Assembly (NCBI RefSeq): GCF_002288005.1
Contig: NZ_CP016771.1
Span: 1,116,001-1,180,000, forward strand
Reading direction: 5' to 3'
Origin: Candidatus Nanopelagicus hibericus
GTDB taxonomy: Bacteria > Actinomycetota > Actinomycetes > Nanopelagicales > Nanopelagicaceae
Length of the DNA: 64,000 bases
Made by a program: the position numbers and the translations under genes. Below the pieces are notes generated by a model, which saw only the letters and a program-made list of their open reading frames with translations, had not been told where the DNA came from and made no database searches. Below are positions 38,925-48,178 of this stretch, piece after piece. Position 1 is the first letter of the stretch. Each line of letters starts with the position of its first letter.

Positions 38925-39009
38925 GGAGGATTCGCATAGCGGCCGAGTGCGCACGCTTGGAAAGCGTGTGTAGGGCAACCTACCGAGGGTTCAAATCCCT
39001 CATCCTCCG
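38925..39009 (+). tRNA. tRNA-Ser (anticodon GGA)
   Basis: Acceptor GGAGGAT pairs with ATCCTCC, anticodon stem CACGC-TTGGAAA-GCGTG, a long variable arm (TGTAGGGCAACCTACC) as in class II tRNAs, T-arm GAGGGTTCAAATCCCTC. No CCA encoded. Confidence 0.97.
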
Positions 39010-39030
39010 CGGTTTATGCCCACTTTTTAG

Positions 39031-39061
39031 TTGAAGCACGCTTAGAAATAATGTATATGAT
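39031..39061 (+). promoter_or_regulatory. Candidate leaderless promoter of the 208-aa methyltransferase-like gene
   Basis: TTGAAG (39031-39036), 19 nt, TATGAT (39056-39061). The next 6 nt lead straight to the ATG at 39068, so the transcript would have no leader. Confidence 0.45.
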
Positions 39062-39067
39062 TTCATA

Positions 39068-39694
39068 ATGTCCTTTTCATTAGATACCCAAAAACTTAGG
39101 TTGAAGCGTTTGAAAAGAGTTTTAACCCATATGTTTCTTGGACACATAAAGTGGAGATCTAATAACTATAGACCTCCAAGTCCATACAGCATCAAGAAAA
39201 AGATACTTCAAAATAATGCTTTCCCGAATGTTGGATGGATCGAAACTGGAACTTATCTAGGTGAAACTACCAAATTCTTATCTAAGAAATATTCAAGTGT
39301 TATCACTGTCGAACCGAGTAGGCCTCATTTCAACTATGTTTCAAAGAGATTCAAGAAAATTAGTAATGTGAGGGTGATTAATGCGACCTCGGAAAATTCG
39401 TTCAGTGAGCTTTTGGGAAATTCAAAAGATGAATTGAATATATATCTGGATGGACATTATTCGGGTGATGGGACATTTGGGGAGAATAAAATCACCCCTG
39501 TTAAAGAGGAGTTGGATTCTATTGAAAAATCTCTTGCTAGGTTTAAGAAGCTTTTTGTAGCAATAGATGACTTTCGAGTTTTTGCAAATTATGATTCCGC
39601 ATATCCGAGCAGATATTACTTAATTGATTTTTGCAAAAGAAATAATCTGATTTGGAATATAGAACAAGACATCTTTATGTTTTGGAAAAAATAA
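39068..39694 (+). CDS. Methyltransferase-like protein (208 aa)
   Basis: A Rossmann-type core begins at about residue 56: GWIETGTYLGETTKFLSKKY, then SVITVEPSRPHF (motif II with acidic residue), and NIYLDGHYSGDGTF at motif IV. The rest fits class I SAM-dependent enzymes of glycan loci, related to FkbM or TylF. The N-terminus is rich in Arg and Lys. It stands alone between tRNA-Ser and gabD and is AT-rich, hinting at a transferred glycan gene. Substrate unknown. Confidence 0.65.
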   Translation: MSFSLDTQKLRLKRLKRVLTHMFLGHIKWRSNNYRPPSPYSIKKKILQNNAFPNVGWIETGTYLGETTKFLSKKYSSVITVEPSRPHFNYVSKRFKKISNVRVINATSENSFSELLGNSKDELNIYLDGHYSGDGTFGENKITPVKEELDSIEKSLARFKKLFVAIDDFRVFANYDSAYPSRYYLIDFCKRNNLIWNIEQDIFMFWKK

Positions 39695-39696
39695 AA

Positions 39697-41121
39697 CTAT
39701 ATTTCTACTCCGATGTACTTCGTCTCTAAAAACTCTTCAATTCCAGCAAAGCCACCCTCACGCCCTAGGCCTGATTGCTTGAAGCCTCCAAATGGTGCGG
39801 CCGGATCTGAAATAACACCTTTATTAATTGCCACCATGCCTGACTCCAAAGATTCTGCCACCCTTATGGCTCGTTTTAGATTAGAAGAGTAAACATATGC
39901 AATTAAGCCAAACTCTGTTGCGTTAGCAAGTTCGATTGCTTCTTCATCTGAATTTGTAATAACAATTGGCGCTACTGGCCCAAATATCTCCTGCTGCAAT
40001 ATTGGATTATTGTTTTTGACAGATAAAACCGTTGCAGGATAAAAAGCACCGGTACCTGCTGGCGATTTTCCACCAGTTTTAACATCACCACCTGCAGCAA
40101 CAGATGATTCAACTAACTCTGCAATTTTATTGCGCTCTTTAACTGAAACACTTGCCCCTAGTTGGGCGCCAGCTGATGTACCAGGTGCCATCTTTAAACC
40201 ACCCATTGCTTTAGTGAGTTTTTCAGTGAAATCATTTGCAATCTCTTTAGCAACATAAAATCTATTTGCAGCTGTACAAGCAGCACCGCCGTTACGCATT
40301 TTTGCTAGAAGTGCGCCAGCGACCGCATCATCAACATTAGCGTCCGATAAAACTAGGAATGGCGCATTTCCACCCAACTCCATTGAGCATCTAATAACAC
40401 GATCAGCTGCCTCTTTAAGAAGTACTCGACCAACCTCAGTTGATCCCGTGAAAGATAAGTTAACAACCCTTGGATCTTTTAAAATCTTTGCAATTGCTGG
40501 ACCAGTTGGGGAAGGTAAAATTAAATTAACAACACCTGCTGGAACTCCAGCACGCTCTAAGATTTGAATTATTGCTAGAGCAGTCAGTGGTGTTTCACCT
40601 GCTGGCTTAAGAATGACTGTGCAGCCTGCAGCGAGCGCCGGACCAATCTTTCTAGTCGCCATTGCAGCTGGAAAATTCCAAGGTGTAATTAAAAGAGAGA
40701 CCCCAATTGGTTGTTTTGTAACAATAATTCTTTTGTCTCCACTTGGCGAAGTTCTAAACTCACCATTTATACGCACTGCCTCTTCTGAGAACCATCTAAA
40801 AAACTCTGCGGCGTACAAAACCTCACCCTTAGCATCACTTAATACTTTGCCATTTTCTCTTGAAATAATCTCAGCCAATCGATCAGATTCTGCAACCATA
40901 ATTTCAAATGCTTTGCGAAGAATTTCACCACGCACACGAGGCGCCGTCTTTGCCCAACTTTTAAATGCCCTGTGGGCTGCATCCACTGCCTGGATGCATT
41001 GTTCTTCGGATGAAATCTGCACATTAGCAATAACTGATTCATCAGCTGGATTTGTAACTGGCATAGTTGATACGCCATTAACCCACTTGCCATCAATATA
41101 GAGCTGGGTAGAAAGTTGCAT
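39697..41121 (-). CDS. gabD: Succinate-semialdehyde dehydrogenase, NAD(P) type (474 aa)
   Basis: An aldehyde dehydrogenase: TPWNFPAAMATRKIGPALAAGC (NAD site), FTGSTEVGRVL, the general base glutamate in MELGGNAPFLV and the nucleophile cysteine in NGGAACTAANRF, then QEIFGPVAPI and PFGGFKQSGLGREGG. The ELGGNAPF and NGGAACTAANRF forms are those of the GabD subfamily. Start at 41121 is preferred because a TATGCT box (41129-41134) lies 7 nt upstream, making an ATG at 41133 unlikely. It feeds succinate from GABA or semialdehydes to the TCA cycle. Confidence 0.92.
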   Translation of the reverse strand: MQLSTQLYIDGKWVNGVSTMPVTNPADESVIANVQISSEEQCIQAVDAAHRAFKSWAKTAPRVRGEILRKAFEIMVAESDRLAEIISRENGKVLSDAKGEVLYAAEFFRWFSEEAVRINGEFRTSPSGDKRIIVTKQPIGVSLLITPWNFPAAMATRKIGPALAAGCTVILKPAGETPLTALAIIQILERAGVPAGVVNLILPSPTGPAIAKILKDPRVVNLSFTGSTEVGRVLLKEAADRVIRCSMELGGNAPFLVLSDANVDDAVAGALLAKMRNGGAACTAANRFYVAKEIANDFTEKLTKAMGGLKMAPGTSAGAQLGASVSVKERNKIAELVESSVAAGGDVKTGGKSPAGTGAFYPATVLSVKNNNPILQQEIFGPVAPIVITNSDEEAIELANATEFGLIAYVYSSNLKRAIRVAESLESGMVAINKGVISDPAAPFGGFKQSGLGREGGFAGIEEFLETKYIGVEI

Positions 41122-41128
41122 AAAGATA

Positions 41129-41134
41129 AGCATA
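41129..41134 (-). promoter_or_regulatory. -10 element of gabD, leaderless
   Basis: TATGCT on the minus strand with a TTTTAA box 17 nt further upstream places the transcript start at the ATG of 41121. Confidence 0.4.
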
Positions 41135-41208
41135 CGCTCAGTTTTTACTGCTTAAAAATCAAGATTTAAACAGGCGTATACTTACTTCTCTCAACTTCTA
41201 CTTGGAGC

Positions 41209-43575
41209 GTGTTTTCAACTTTGCCTAACTCTTGGAGTGATAACGCACCAGCGCCAAAGGTGCTCAAAGAGCATGCTCATCTAAAAGATCCATTCTCCTA
41301 CAAAATCAAGCGGCGCCTTTTAGGCAATCCTTTAAATCGCCACACCTTAAGCCACCAACGTCTTGATAAGAAGTATGCGTTAGGAATTTTATCCTCTGAT
41401 TGCATCTCAAGCTCTGCCTATGGCTCAGAACAAATCTTGCTCGCCTTAGTACCAGCTTTTGGACTTGCTGCCTTTGCAATGTTGATGCCGATGACCATGA
41501 TTGTTTTACTAATTCTCTTAATTGTTACCTTGTCATATCGAAATGTAATTTCTGTTTACACAAAAATTGGTGGGGCATACATAGTCTCCCGCGATAACTT
41601 TGGACCAGTAGTTGCTCAGGTTGCAGCAGTTGCGCTAATGCTTGATTACATAGTGACTCTGGCAATTCAATCAGCTGCAGGAGTTGCAGCAATTATTTCA
41701 ACCTTCCCAGAGCTTTCTCCTTGGAAGATTCATATGACTCTTGCAATCATTGTTTTACTTACCTACGGAAATTTAAGAGGAGTAAAAGAGGCTGGCAAAG
41801 CTTTTGCTCTTCCTACATATCTTTTCGTTGGCTCAATGTTCACAGTCTTTGCAATTGGTGTTTACCGAGAAATTTCTGGAACGCTGCCAACCTTAGATAT
41901 CAACCAACCAGGAGCAGTTGAGATCGGTCAGGAGCAAGGATTGCTAACCTTTGCTGCAATCTTTATATTACTTAGAGCATTCGCAAATGGTGGATCATCT
42001 TTAACCGGCCTTGAAGCAATCTCAGATGGTGTCTCTTTGTTTAAATCACCAGAGCACATAAATGCCAGAAGAACTCTTGTAATCATGAGCACGCTGCTTG
42101 GTTCTTTAGTTCTAGGTGTTTCCTACTTTGCCCACAAGATTTATGCCATGCCGTATGAGTCAGGAACACCAACAGTTATTTCTCAGATTGCAAAAACAAT
42201 ATTAGGAGATGGCGTCTTTGGTAGTGCATTTTTCATAATTGTTCAGGCTGCAACAATGTTGATTTTATTTGCAGGTGCTAACACAACATATAGCGCGTTT
42301 CCAATGGTGGTTAACTTTGTTGCCCAAGATGGATACCTACCTAACTGGCTGACCAAACGAGGACATAGGCTTAACTTCTCAAATGGAATTTTAGTTTTAA
42401 CTGCAGCTGCGATGATTTTGATATTAGTAACTAGAGCATCAGTAGAGCATTTAGTTGCTTACTACGCACTGGGAGTATTCACCGCATTCACACTCTCAGG
42501 TCTTGGTATGGCTAAGTATGCAAGAACCCATAAGAAAGGTGCTTGGAAGATTAATTATGTAATAAATGGTTTATCTGGCTCAATCTCACTATTAGTAGTT
42601 TTAATCTTTGCGGTAGTTAAATTCAATCAAGGAGCTTGGGTAGTTGTAGTTGTTACGCCATTTTTAGTGATGGCATTTTTAAGATTGCGCAAGCAGTACA
42701 CAAGTGAACAAGATGCACTTAATATAACCATTCAGTCTTCAAGAGCCACTTCAATGACTAGACATGATGTGACAGTTCTAATTGATAGCTTTGATCTTGC
42801 CACAATAGGCGCCATTCGATATGCCAGAAGTTTAAATCCAAGAAATCTTTCGGCCGTACATTTTGTAATTGATGACAGACGAGCAGAAATGTTAAGCAAA
42901 GAGTGGGCAAAAAATGAGGCTTGTGCTGATGTGCCACTTGAATTAATTGATTGCCCTGATAGACGTCTTGCAAATGCTGCAGTTGATTATGCAATTAGAG
43001 CAACAGCCGGCAATGATGTTGAGTTAACACTTCTCCTACCTCGTCGTTCTTATTCTAAGGTTTTAGGCTGGCTGCTTCATGATCAAACAGCTGAAGATAT
43101 TGCTCGTCCTATCTCTCAACTAGAAAGAGTTGTTGCAACCATCATTCCGTTTGATGTTGAAAAAATTATCTCTGGCCAAAGCAGCTGGAAAGCACCATTA
43201 GATAAGAAAAGTGAATCAAAACAAGAAGTGCCTGTAAGAACACAGAGTGCGTTTACTAAAGCATCTGTTGCAACTAAATCAAATGAACCAATAAGCCATT
43301 ACGCTGAAAATATAATTCCGATTGGCAATATCACTTGGCGAAAACGAGCGCATGTTCAAGGAAGAGTTAACTCAATAAAGTCAGCCCCCTCTGGTTCCTC
43401 CCCATTAGTTGAGGTTGAGATGTGGGATGAAAGCGGCGGCGTTACTTTGCAATTTTTAGGTAGACGTGAAATTACGGGTCTTGAGGTTGGATCACAGTTA
43501 AAGGCAGAAGGTATGGTGGGTGAGAATAATGGTCAACTGATTATTTTAAATCCATCATATGAAATTATTGTTTAA
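41209..43575 (+). CDS. KimA-like APC potassium transporter with USP-like and OB-fold domains (788 aa)
   Basis: Residues about 55-500 form a 12-helix APC permease very like KimA: YALGILSSDCISSSAYGSEQ, LSYRNVISVYTKIGGAYIV, DYIVTLAIQSAAG, NGGSSLTGLEAISDG, and GHRLNFSNGILVL. Residues about 520-640 look like a USP-type alpha/beta domain (TVLIDSFDLATIGAIRYA, LLPRRSYSKVLGWLL). Residues about 705-788 form an OB fold (RAHVQGRVNSIKS, VEMWDESGGVTLQFLG, LKAEGMVGENNGQLI). KimA proteins import K+ and are inhibited by c-di-AMP in Firmicutes. The OB fold in the same chain is unusual. It shares 4 nt tail-to-tail with tadA. Confidence 0.85.
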   Translation: MFSTLPNSWSDNAPAPKVLKEHAHLKDPFSYKIKRRLLGNPLNRHTLSHQRLDKKYALGILSSDCISSSAYGSEQILLALVPAFGLAAFAMLMPMTMIVLLILLIVTLSYRNVISVYTKIGGAYIVSRDNFGPVVAQVAAVALMLDYIVTLAIQSAAGVAAIISTFPELSPWKIHMTLAIIVLLTYGNLRGVKEAGKAFALPTYLFVGSMFTVFAIGVYREISGTLPTLDINQPGAVEIGQEQGLLTFAAIFILLRAFANGGSSLTGLEAISDGVSLFKSPEHINARRTLVIMSTLLGSLVLGVSYFAHKIYAMPYESGTPTVISQIAKTILGDGVFGSAFFIIVQAATMLILFAGANTTYSAFPMVVNFVAQDGYLPNWLTKRGHRLNFSNGILVLTAAAMILILVTRASVEHLVAYYALGVFTAFTLSGLGMAKYARTHKKGAWKINYVINGLSGSISLLVVLIFAVVKFNQGAWVVVVVTPFLVMAFLRLRKQYTSEQDALNITIQSSRATSMTRHDVTVLIDSFDLATIGAIRYARSLNPRNLSAVHFVIDDRRAEMLSKEWAKNEACADVPLELIDCPDRRLANAAVDYAIRATAGNDVELTLLLPRRSYSKVLGWLLHDQTAEDIARPISQLERVVATIIPFDVEKIISGQSSWKAPLDKKSESKQEVPVRTQSAFTKASVATKSNEPISHYAENIIPIGNITWRKRAHVQGRVNSIKSAPSGSSPLVEVEMWDESGGVTLQFLGRREITGLEVGSQLKAEGMVGENNGQLIILNPSYEIIV

Positions 43576-44021
43576 CGCTTTGTTGTAAAGAACTCACCTA
43601 ATAACTGCCCACACTCATCTTCTAGCACTCCACTTATTACCTCTGGTTTATAGATAGCACGGGTATCCCGAAGTAAATCCCATACAGATCCAACTGCGCC
43701 GTATTTTTCATCAAATGAACCAAAAACTAATCTTTTAATCCGACTTTGCGCGATCGCCCCAGCACACATCCCGCATGGCTCAAGTGTTACTACCATAGTT
43801 AGCTCATCTAATCGGTAATTGCCTTGTTTCTTTGCAGCATCTCTAATGGCAACAATCTCAGCATGAGCGGTTGGATCATTATCTTGCTCTCTTAAGTTTG
43901 CGCCCATTCCAACTATGGTGCCTGTATCATCAACAACTAAGGCACCAACCGGCACATCACCTTTTAGCCCAGCCTCTTTAGCAAGTGAAATTGCCTGCTG
44001 CATTAAAGATTTGTAATCCAC
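43572..44021 (-). CDS. tadA: tRNA adenosine(34) deaminase (149 aa)
   Basis: A zinc deaminase with H53-A-E55 (PTAHAEIVAIRDA) and EPCGMCAGAIAQSRI (C83, C86). GDVPVGALVVDD at the start and FFTTKR at the end fit TadA. It makes inosine at the wobble position of tRNA-Arg(ACG), and such a tRNA is encoded at 62703-62775. It overlaps the associated-protein gene by 1 nt. Confidence 0.95.
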   Translation of the reverse strand: MDYKSLMQQAISLAKEAGLKGDVPVGALVVDDTGTIVGMGANLREQDNDPTAHAEIVAIRDAAKKQGNYRLDELTMVVTLEPCGMCAGAIAQSRIKRLVFGSFDEKYGAVGSVWDLLRDTRAIYKPEVISGVLEDECGQLLGEFFTTKR

Positions 44022-44479
44022 TAATTACTTTCTATTACCTGATTGAATTGTTCACCAAAACCTAATCTGCTGGCTATGGCTTCTAATTGTTCATCAGGAT
44101 ATAACTCTGTGTCATCTAGAATAGTTAACAGCTCCATCTGACTTACCCCTAAATCATTTAGTAGATCTAGATCCCCACCAGGTTGGGCCTCATCATCCTC
44201 CTCTGGAAACTCAAGATCTAATACCTCAATTAGCTCTGCTGCGACCTCATAATCTAATGCGTAGGTGAGATCTGAGATCATCATCTGCATTTGATCACCT
44301 AATGCCCTGGCAATAATTACAAACTCATCCTCTATCGCAATTAACGCAATTGCCCCGCCATTGGTTTGTTGCGCTTTTAGTGAATCAATTACTGCGCCAA
44401 TATCTCTAGTTGCAACTAGTTGGGTGGCATCCCACCTGCCATCTTCATGCCAGGCGATGATTCCAAAATCTACTGACAT
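44021..44479 (-). CDS. Putative tRNA adenosine deaminase-associated protein (152 aa)
   Basis: An acidic protein (AWHEDGRWDATQL, SLKAQQTNGGAIALIAIEDEFVIIAR, EFPEEDDEAQPGGDL) matching the actinobacterial family regularly encoded directly upstream of tadA. Possible partner or chaperone of TadA; function not shown. Overlap of one base (TAATG-like) with tadA implies coupling. Confidence 0.9.
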   Translation of the reverse strand: MSVDFGIIAWHEDGRWDATQLVATRDIGAVIDSLKAQQTNGGAIALIAIEDEFVIIARALGDQMQMMISDLTYALDYEVAAELIEVLDLEFPEEDDEAQPGGDLDLLNDLGVSQMELLTILDDTELYPDEQLEAIASRLGFGEQFNQVIESN

Positions 44480-44550
44480 TTAGATCACACCCTTTCGCCA
44501 ACCTTATGCTCAAGATCTGCCCTTCTTATTCTCCCTTTATTCTGTGCTAA

Positions 44551-44579
44551 TTGGTAGTAGGGCTTACTCCTTGTAGAGT
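44551..44579 (+). promoter_or_regulatory. Leaderless promoter of upp
   Basis: TTGGTA (44551-44556), exactly 17 nt, TAGAGT (44574-44579), then 6 nt to the GTG start at 44586. No ribosome site precedes the GTG. Confidence 0.55.
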
Positions 44580-44585
44580 GATTAT

Positions 44586-45224
44586 GTGAAAATCCATATC
44601 GCAGACCACCCACTGATTACACACAAGTTAACGGTGCTGCGGGATGAAAAAACAGATTCACCAACCTTCAGGCGTCTAACGGAGGAGATTGTCACTCTGC
44701 TTGCCTATGAGGCAATGCGTGAGGTGAAGACTCAAACGGTAACTGTTAAGACACCAGTTGCGATGGCGCAAGGTGCTCACCTGACAAAACCAAAACCTGT
44801 AGTGGTGCCAATACTTAGAGCAGGACTTGGCATGTTAGAGGGAATGTCTAGATTAATTCCAACAGCTGAGATTGGCTTTCTTGGCATGGTAAGGGATGAA
44901 AAAACTTTAAAAGCAACAACTTATGCGAATAGATTGCCGGAAGATCTAACTGGCCGCCAGTGTTACATCCTAGATCCAATGCTTGCCACTGGTGGCACAT
45001 TGGTTTCTGCCATTGAGTTCTTAGCTGCAAAGGGTGCAACTGATATAACTGCGATTTGTATCTTGGCAGCTCCTGAAGGAGTAGCGGTATTAGAAAAAGC
45101 ATTTGCATCAAGTAAGTTGCAATTAAAACTTGTAACTGGTGCGCTAGATGAGCGATTAAATGAAAAGGGCTACATAGTTCCAGGATTAGGTGATGCTGGT
45201 GATCGTTTATATGGTGTGGTTTAA
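44586..45224 (+). CDS. upp: Uracil phosphoribosyltransferase (212 aa)
   Basis: [20 protein letters not shown] at the start, [13 protein letters not shown] (PRPP loop 1 region), [16 protein letters not shown] (the PRPP-binding signature, about 129-144) and [30 protein letters not shown] at the end. It salvages uracil to UMP. The first gene of an operon with the malic enzyme, whose ATG follows the upp stop with no gap. Confidence 0.97.
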   Translation: MKIHIADHPLITHKLTVLRDEKTDSPTFRRLTEEIVTLLAYEAMREVKTQTVTVKTPVAMAQGAHLTKPKPVVVPILRAGLGMLEGMSRLIPTAEIGFLGMVRDEKTLKATTYANRLPEDLTGRQCYILDPMLATGGTLVSAIEFLAAKGATDITAICILAAPEGVAVLEKAFASSKLQLKLVTGALDERLNEKGYIVPGLGDAGDRLYGVV

Positions 45225-46601
45225 ATGGCAAGTACATCCCCAGGTTATGGCATCACAATCCGTGTTGATGCCCCTGCCTCTGCCCAACCAGTCTCTGAAA
45301 TCACACAGGCGATCTTGGCAGCCGGGGCTAGCATTACAGCCCTTGATGTTGTTGAATCAGTATTAGATCGGGTGGTAATTGATGTTACATGTGATGCTAT
45401 TGATGCCGAACATGCGGAGGCGATTACCGCTGCCTTATCTGAAAATAAAAATTTGAATGTCAGAAAGGTCTCAGACCGAACATTTCTATTGCACCTTGGT
45501 GGAAAAATTGAGATTGCCTCCAAAGTCCCACTTAAAACCCGTGATGATCTCTCCCGCGCCTACACACCAGGAGTTGCCAGAATCTGCCAAGCAATTGCTA
45601 AGGATCCATCTGACTTAAGAAGATTAACAATTAAGCGAAATACTGTTGCAGTTGTAACTGATGGATCAGCTGTTCTTGGCCTTGGAAATATTGGTCCAGG
45701 GGCTGCACTTCCTGTAATGGAGGGAAAGGCAGCCTTATTTAAGAGATTTGCCGATGTTGATGCTTGGCCAGTTTGTCTTGATACTCAAGATGTTGAAGAG
45801 ATAATTCGGACGGTACAAATTATTGCACCAGTTTATGGTGGTATTAATCTTGAGGATATCTCAGCACCTCGTTGTTTTGAAATTGAAGCCCGCCTTCGCG
45901 ACTTACTTGATATTCCAGTTTTCCATGATGATCAACATGGCACCGCAATTGTCGTCTTAGCAGCGCTAACAAATGCGTTAAAGCTTGTGAAAAAAGATTT
46001 AAAATCAACCAAGATTGTATTAAGTGGTGTTGGAGCTGCCGGAACAGCGGTTGCTAGGTTACTAATTGCAAATGGAGCTAAAAATATTATTGGTTTTGGA
46101 AAAGATGGACTTATCTTTGAAGATAAGGGTGAATCTGATCCAATGCGCAAATGGTTTGTTGAAAACTGCTCACCTGGTGCTTTTAGAGGAGATTTATCTG
46201 CTGCCATGAAAGGTGCTGATGTTTTTATAGGTTTAAGTGCGCCAAATGTTTTGGTTGAGGCTGATATTAAATCAATGGCAAAGGATGCGATCGTATTTGC
46301 TTTAGCTAACCCAGATCCAGAGATTGATCCTGCGCTGGCTAGAAAGCACGCTGCAGTTGTGGCAACAGGGAGAAGTGATCACCCCAATCAGATTAATAAT
46401 GTTTTGGCTTTTCCTGGCATATTTAGAGGCTTACTTGATGCTCACATCACCAAGATTACCGACAATATGTTGGTACTAGCAGCTGAAGCGATTGCATCTT
46501 GTGTGAGTAGCGAACAATTAAATGCCAATTTTATAGTGCCCAGTGTTTTTGATCCAACTGTTTCACAAAAGGTAGCGGCAGCTGTAAAGAAATCGGTTTA
46601 A
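45225..46601 (+). CDS. NAD-dependent malic enzyme with N-terminal ACT domain (458 aa)
   Basis: Residues 1-85 form an ACT domain ([21 protein letters not shown]), then malic N- and NAD-binding domains: [69 protein letters not shown] and [15 protein letters not shown]. It decarboxylates malate to pyruvate. ACT-fused short malic enzymes are common in actinobacteria; the ACT part may bind an amino acid effector. The start is immediately after upp. Confidence 0.94.
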   Translation: MASTSPGYGITIRVDAPASAQPVSEITQAILAAGASITALDVVESVLDRVVIDVTCDAIDAEHAEAITAALSENKNLNVRKVSDRTFLLHLGGKIEIASKVPLKTRDDLSRAYTPGVARICQAIAKDPSDLRRLTIKRNTVAVVTDGSAVLGLGNIGPGAALPVMEGKAALFKRFADVDAWPVCLDTQDVEEIIRTVQIIAPVYGGINLEDISAPRCFEIEARLRDLLDIPVFHDDQHGTAIVVLAALTNALKLVKKDLKSTKIVLSGVGAAGTAVARLLIANGAKNIIGFGKDGLIFEDKGESDPMRKWFVENCSPGAFRGDLSAAMKGADVFIGLSAPNVLVEADIKSMAKDAIVFALANPDPEIDPALARKHAAVVATGRSDHPNQINNVLAFPGIFRGLLDAHITKITDNMLVLAAEAIASCVSSEQLNANFIVPSVFDPTVSQKVAAAVKKSV

Positions 46602-46605
46602 ATTA

Positions 46606-47214
46606 ATGCTCAGCTTTGCCGCCTCATTTAATGATCAACTATCCCCAGTTGCCCCCTTTTTATTTTATGTAGTAGTTGCAGGGATTATCTTTGTTGAAAC
46701 TGGATTACTTTTAGGTTTCTTTCTGCCAGGTGACTCTCTGCTATTTAGTGCAGGTCTAGTTGCTGCAGCAAGAGATGACATAAATATTGTATTTTTGATC
46801 TTTGCAGTATTTCTAGCAGCCTTTGTAGGTGATCAGGTTGGGTATGTAATTGGGCGAAAGGTAGGTAGGCCCTATCTTGAAAAACATAAATCAAAGCGGA
46901 TGCAAAAAATGCTGGCTAGATCTGAAAAATTTTACGCCCGATATGGTTGGTGGTCGGTAGTAATTGCCAGATACATCCCTTGGGTTAGAACCTTTGTGCC
47001 ACCAATTGCAGGCACTGTAAAGATGAATTACTACAAATTCCTATCTGCAAATGCATTAGGTGCTTTTTTATGGGGAGTTGGAATTACCTTAGCTGGTTTT
47101 TACTCTGGCTCAATCTCTTGGGTGGAAGATATCTCATACGCTCTCGCCGCATTTTTTATCACTGCATCTTTGGTTTCAGCTTTTATTAATTACCGCCGGG
47201 ATAGGCGAGATTGA
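46606..47214 (+). CDS. DedA family membrane protein (202 aa)
   Basis: ETGLLLGFFLPGDSLLFSAGLVAA (the re-entrant loop with E and FLPGD), GDQVGYVIGRKVGRPYLEKH and RYIPWVRTFVPPIAGTVKM with the conserved arginines, ending in a helix. DedA/VTT proteins move lipids such as undecaprenyl phosphate or phosphatidylethanolamine across the membrane. It is 4 nt behind the malic enzyme, and its 3' end overlaps the convergent DMT gene by 25 nt. Confidence 0.93.
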   Translation: MLSFAASFNDQLSPVAPFLFYVVVAGIIFVETGLLLGFFLPGDSLLFSAGLVAAARDDINIVFLIFAVFLAAFVGDQVGYVIGRKVGRPYLEKHKSKRMQKMLARSEKFYARYGWWSVVIARYIPWVRTFVPPIAGTVKMNYYKFLSANALGAFLWGVGITLAGFYSGSISWVEDISYALAAFFITASLVSAFINYRRDRRD

Positions 47215-48116
47215 CCATTTGCAACAACACCTAAGTAGGTGAGTGCAATACCCACAATTAGGTAAGGTGAGACAACAGTTCCAGGGGTTGGAAAAACTAA
47301 ATCAATTAGTAATGACCCTATTAGCATTCCACCCACACTAAACAAGGTGAATTCAAGTACTCCAAGGTGTTGGACAATATGGGCAGATAATGCGATATAA
47401 ATTACTCCGACTGTGCCACCTAAAAACATCCACCAAGGAGCTGATGTGAAGTTATTAATTGAGTGATCAGTAAATAAACTTCTTAGTAAGAGCAGAAAGA
47501 GTAGGAAGCTAGTTCCAGTTATAAAGTTTAAAAGTGAGGTTGCAAAACTTTTATTTGAAAAAGAGTTAATCCTGCCATTTAGTGCCCGCTGCACACCGAC
47601 CCAACTGCCAGCAAATAATGCCAGGCCAATTGCAGTAATTGAAAAATCACTCATTGAAAATCTATCCCAGGCCGAGACCACCACCGCAATTACGGTAATG
47701 AGCGCTGCAATTACTCGGCGCTTTGTAATTAAAGATTTAGCACCGCCACTTAAACCTAATTTATCTACCCACAAGGAAATGCCAGTTTGTCCGGCAAGGG
47801 ATGCAACAGTAAATAATGCCACTCCAGCAATTGGCACCACATAGGTTTGCATTGCCACAAAGGAGGCGCCGAGTACACCTGCTGCCAGAGTCAAAGGTGG
47901 CAGCTTTACCTGCTTAACTGCAATAAAAATTGCTTTAAACCCATCTCTAACATCCTTGCGAGATAGCGCAATTAAACTGACAAAAAGTAAACCGGAGGAG
48001 AATGAAACAATCGCAGCCTCAAGTGAGTCACCCATCTGCTCAGATAGCGCACCGTTTATTCGAGATTGCGCCGCAATTAAAACCCCAGAAAGTGCTGATA
48101 ACAGCTCAAGGCGCAC
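47190..48116 (-). CDS. DMT-superfamily transporter, tandem YdcZ type (308 aa)
   Basis: Ten hydrophobic helices in two similar halves: ELLSALSGVLIAAQSRINGALSEQMGDS opens the first, AGSWVGVQRALNGRINSFSNKSFATSLLNFITG the second. The small-residue-rich start with SRINGAL/GVQRALNGRIN is typical of DUF606/YdcZ drug/metabolite transporters, normally encoded as two halves. Substrate unknown. The start is GTG at 48116. Confidence 0.85.
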   Translation of the reverse strand: MRLELLSALSGVLIAAQSRINGALSEQMGDSLEAAIVSFSSGLLFVSLIALSRKDVRDGFKAIFIAVKQVKLPPLTLAAGVLGASFVAMQTYVVPIAGVALFTVASLAGQTGISLWVDKLGLSGGAKSLITKRRVIAALITVIAVVVSAWDRFSMSDFSITAIGLALFAGSWVGVQRALNGRINSFSNKSFATSLLNFITGTSFLLFLLLLRSLFTDHSINNFTSAPWWMFLGGTVGVIYIALSAHIVQHLGVLEFTLFSVGGMLIGSLLIDLVFPTPGTVVSPYLIVGIALTYLGVVANGQSRLSRR

Positions 48117-48178
48117 TACCTTTTCACTGCTTTTAATATCAACTCTCCCTTAATTGCTTAATATAAGGAGTATAGAAC

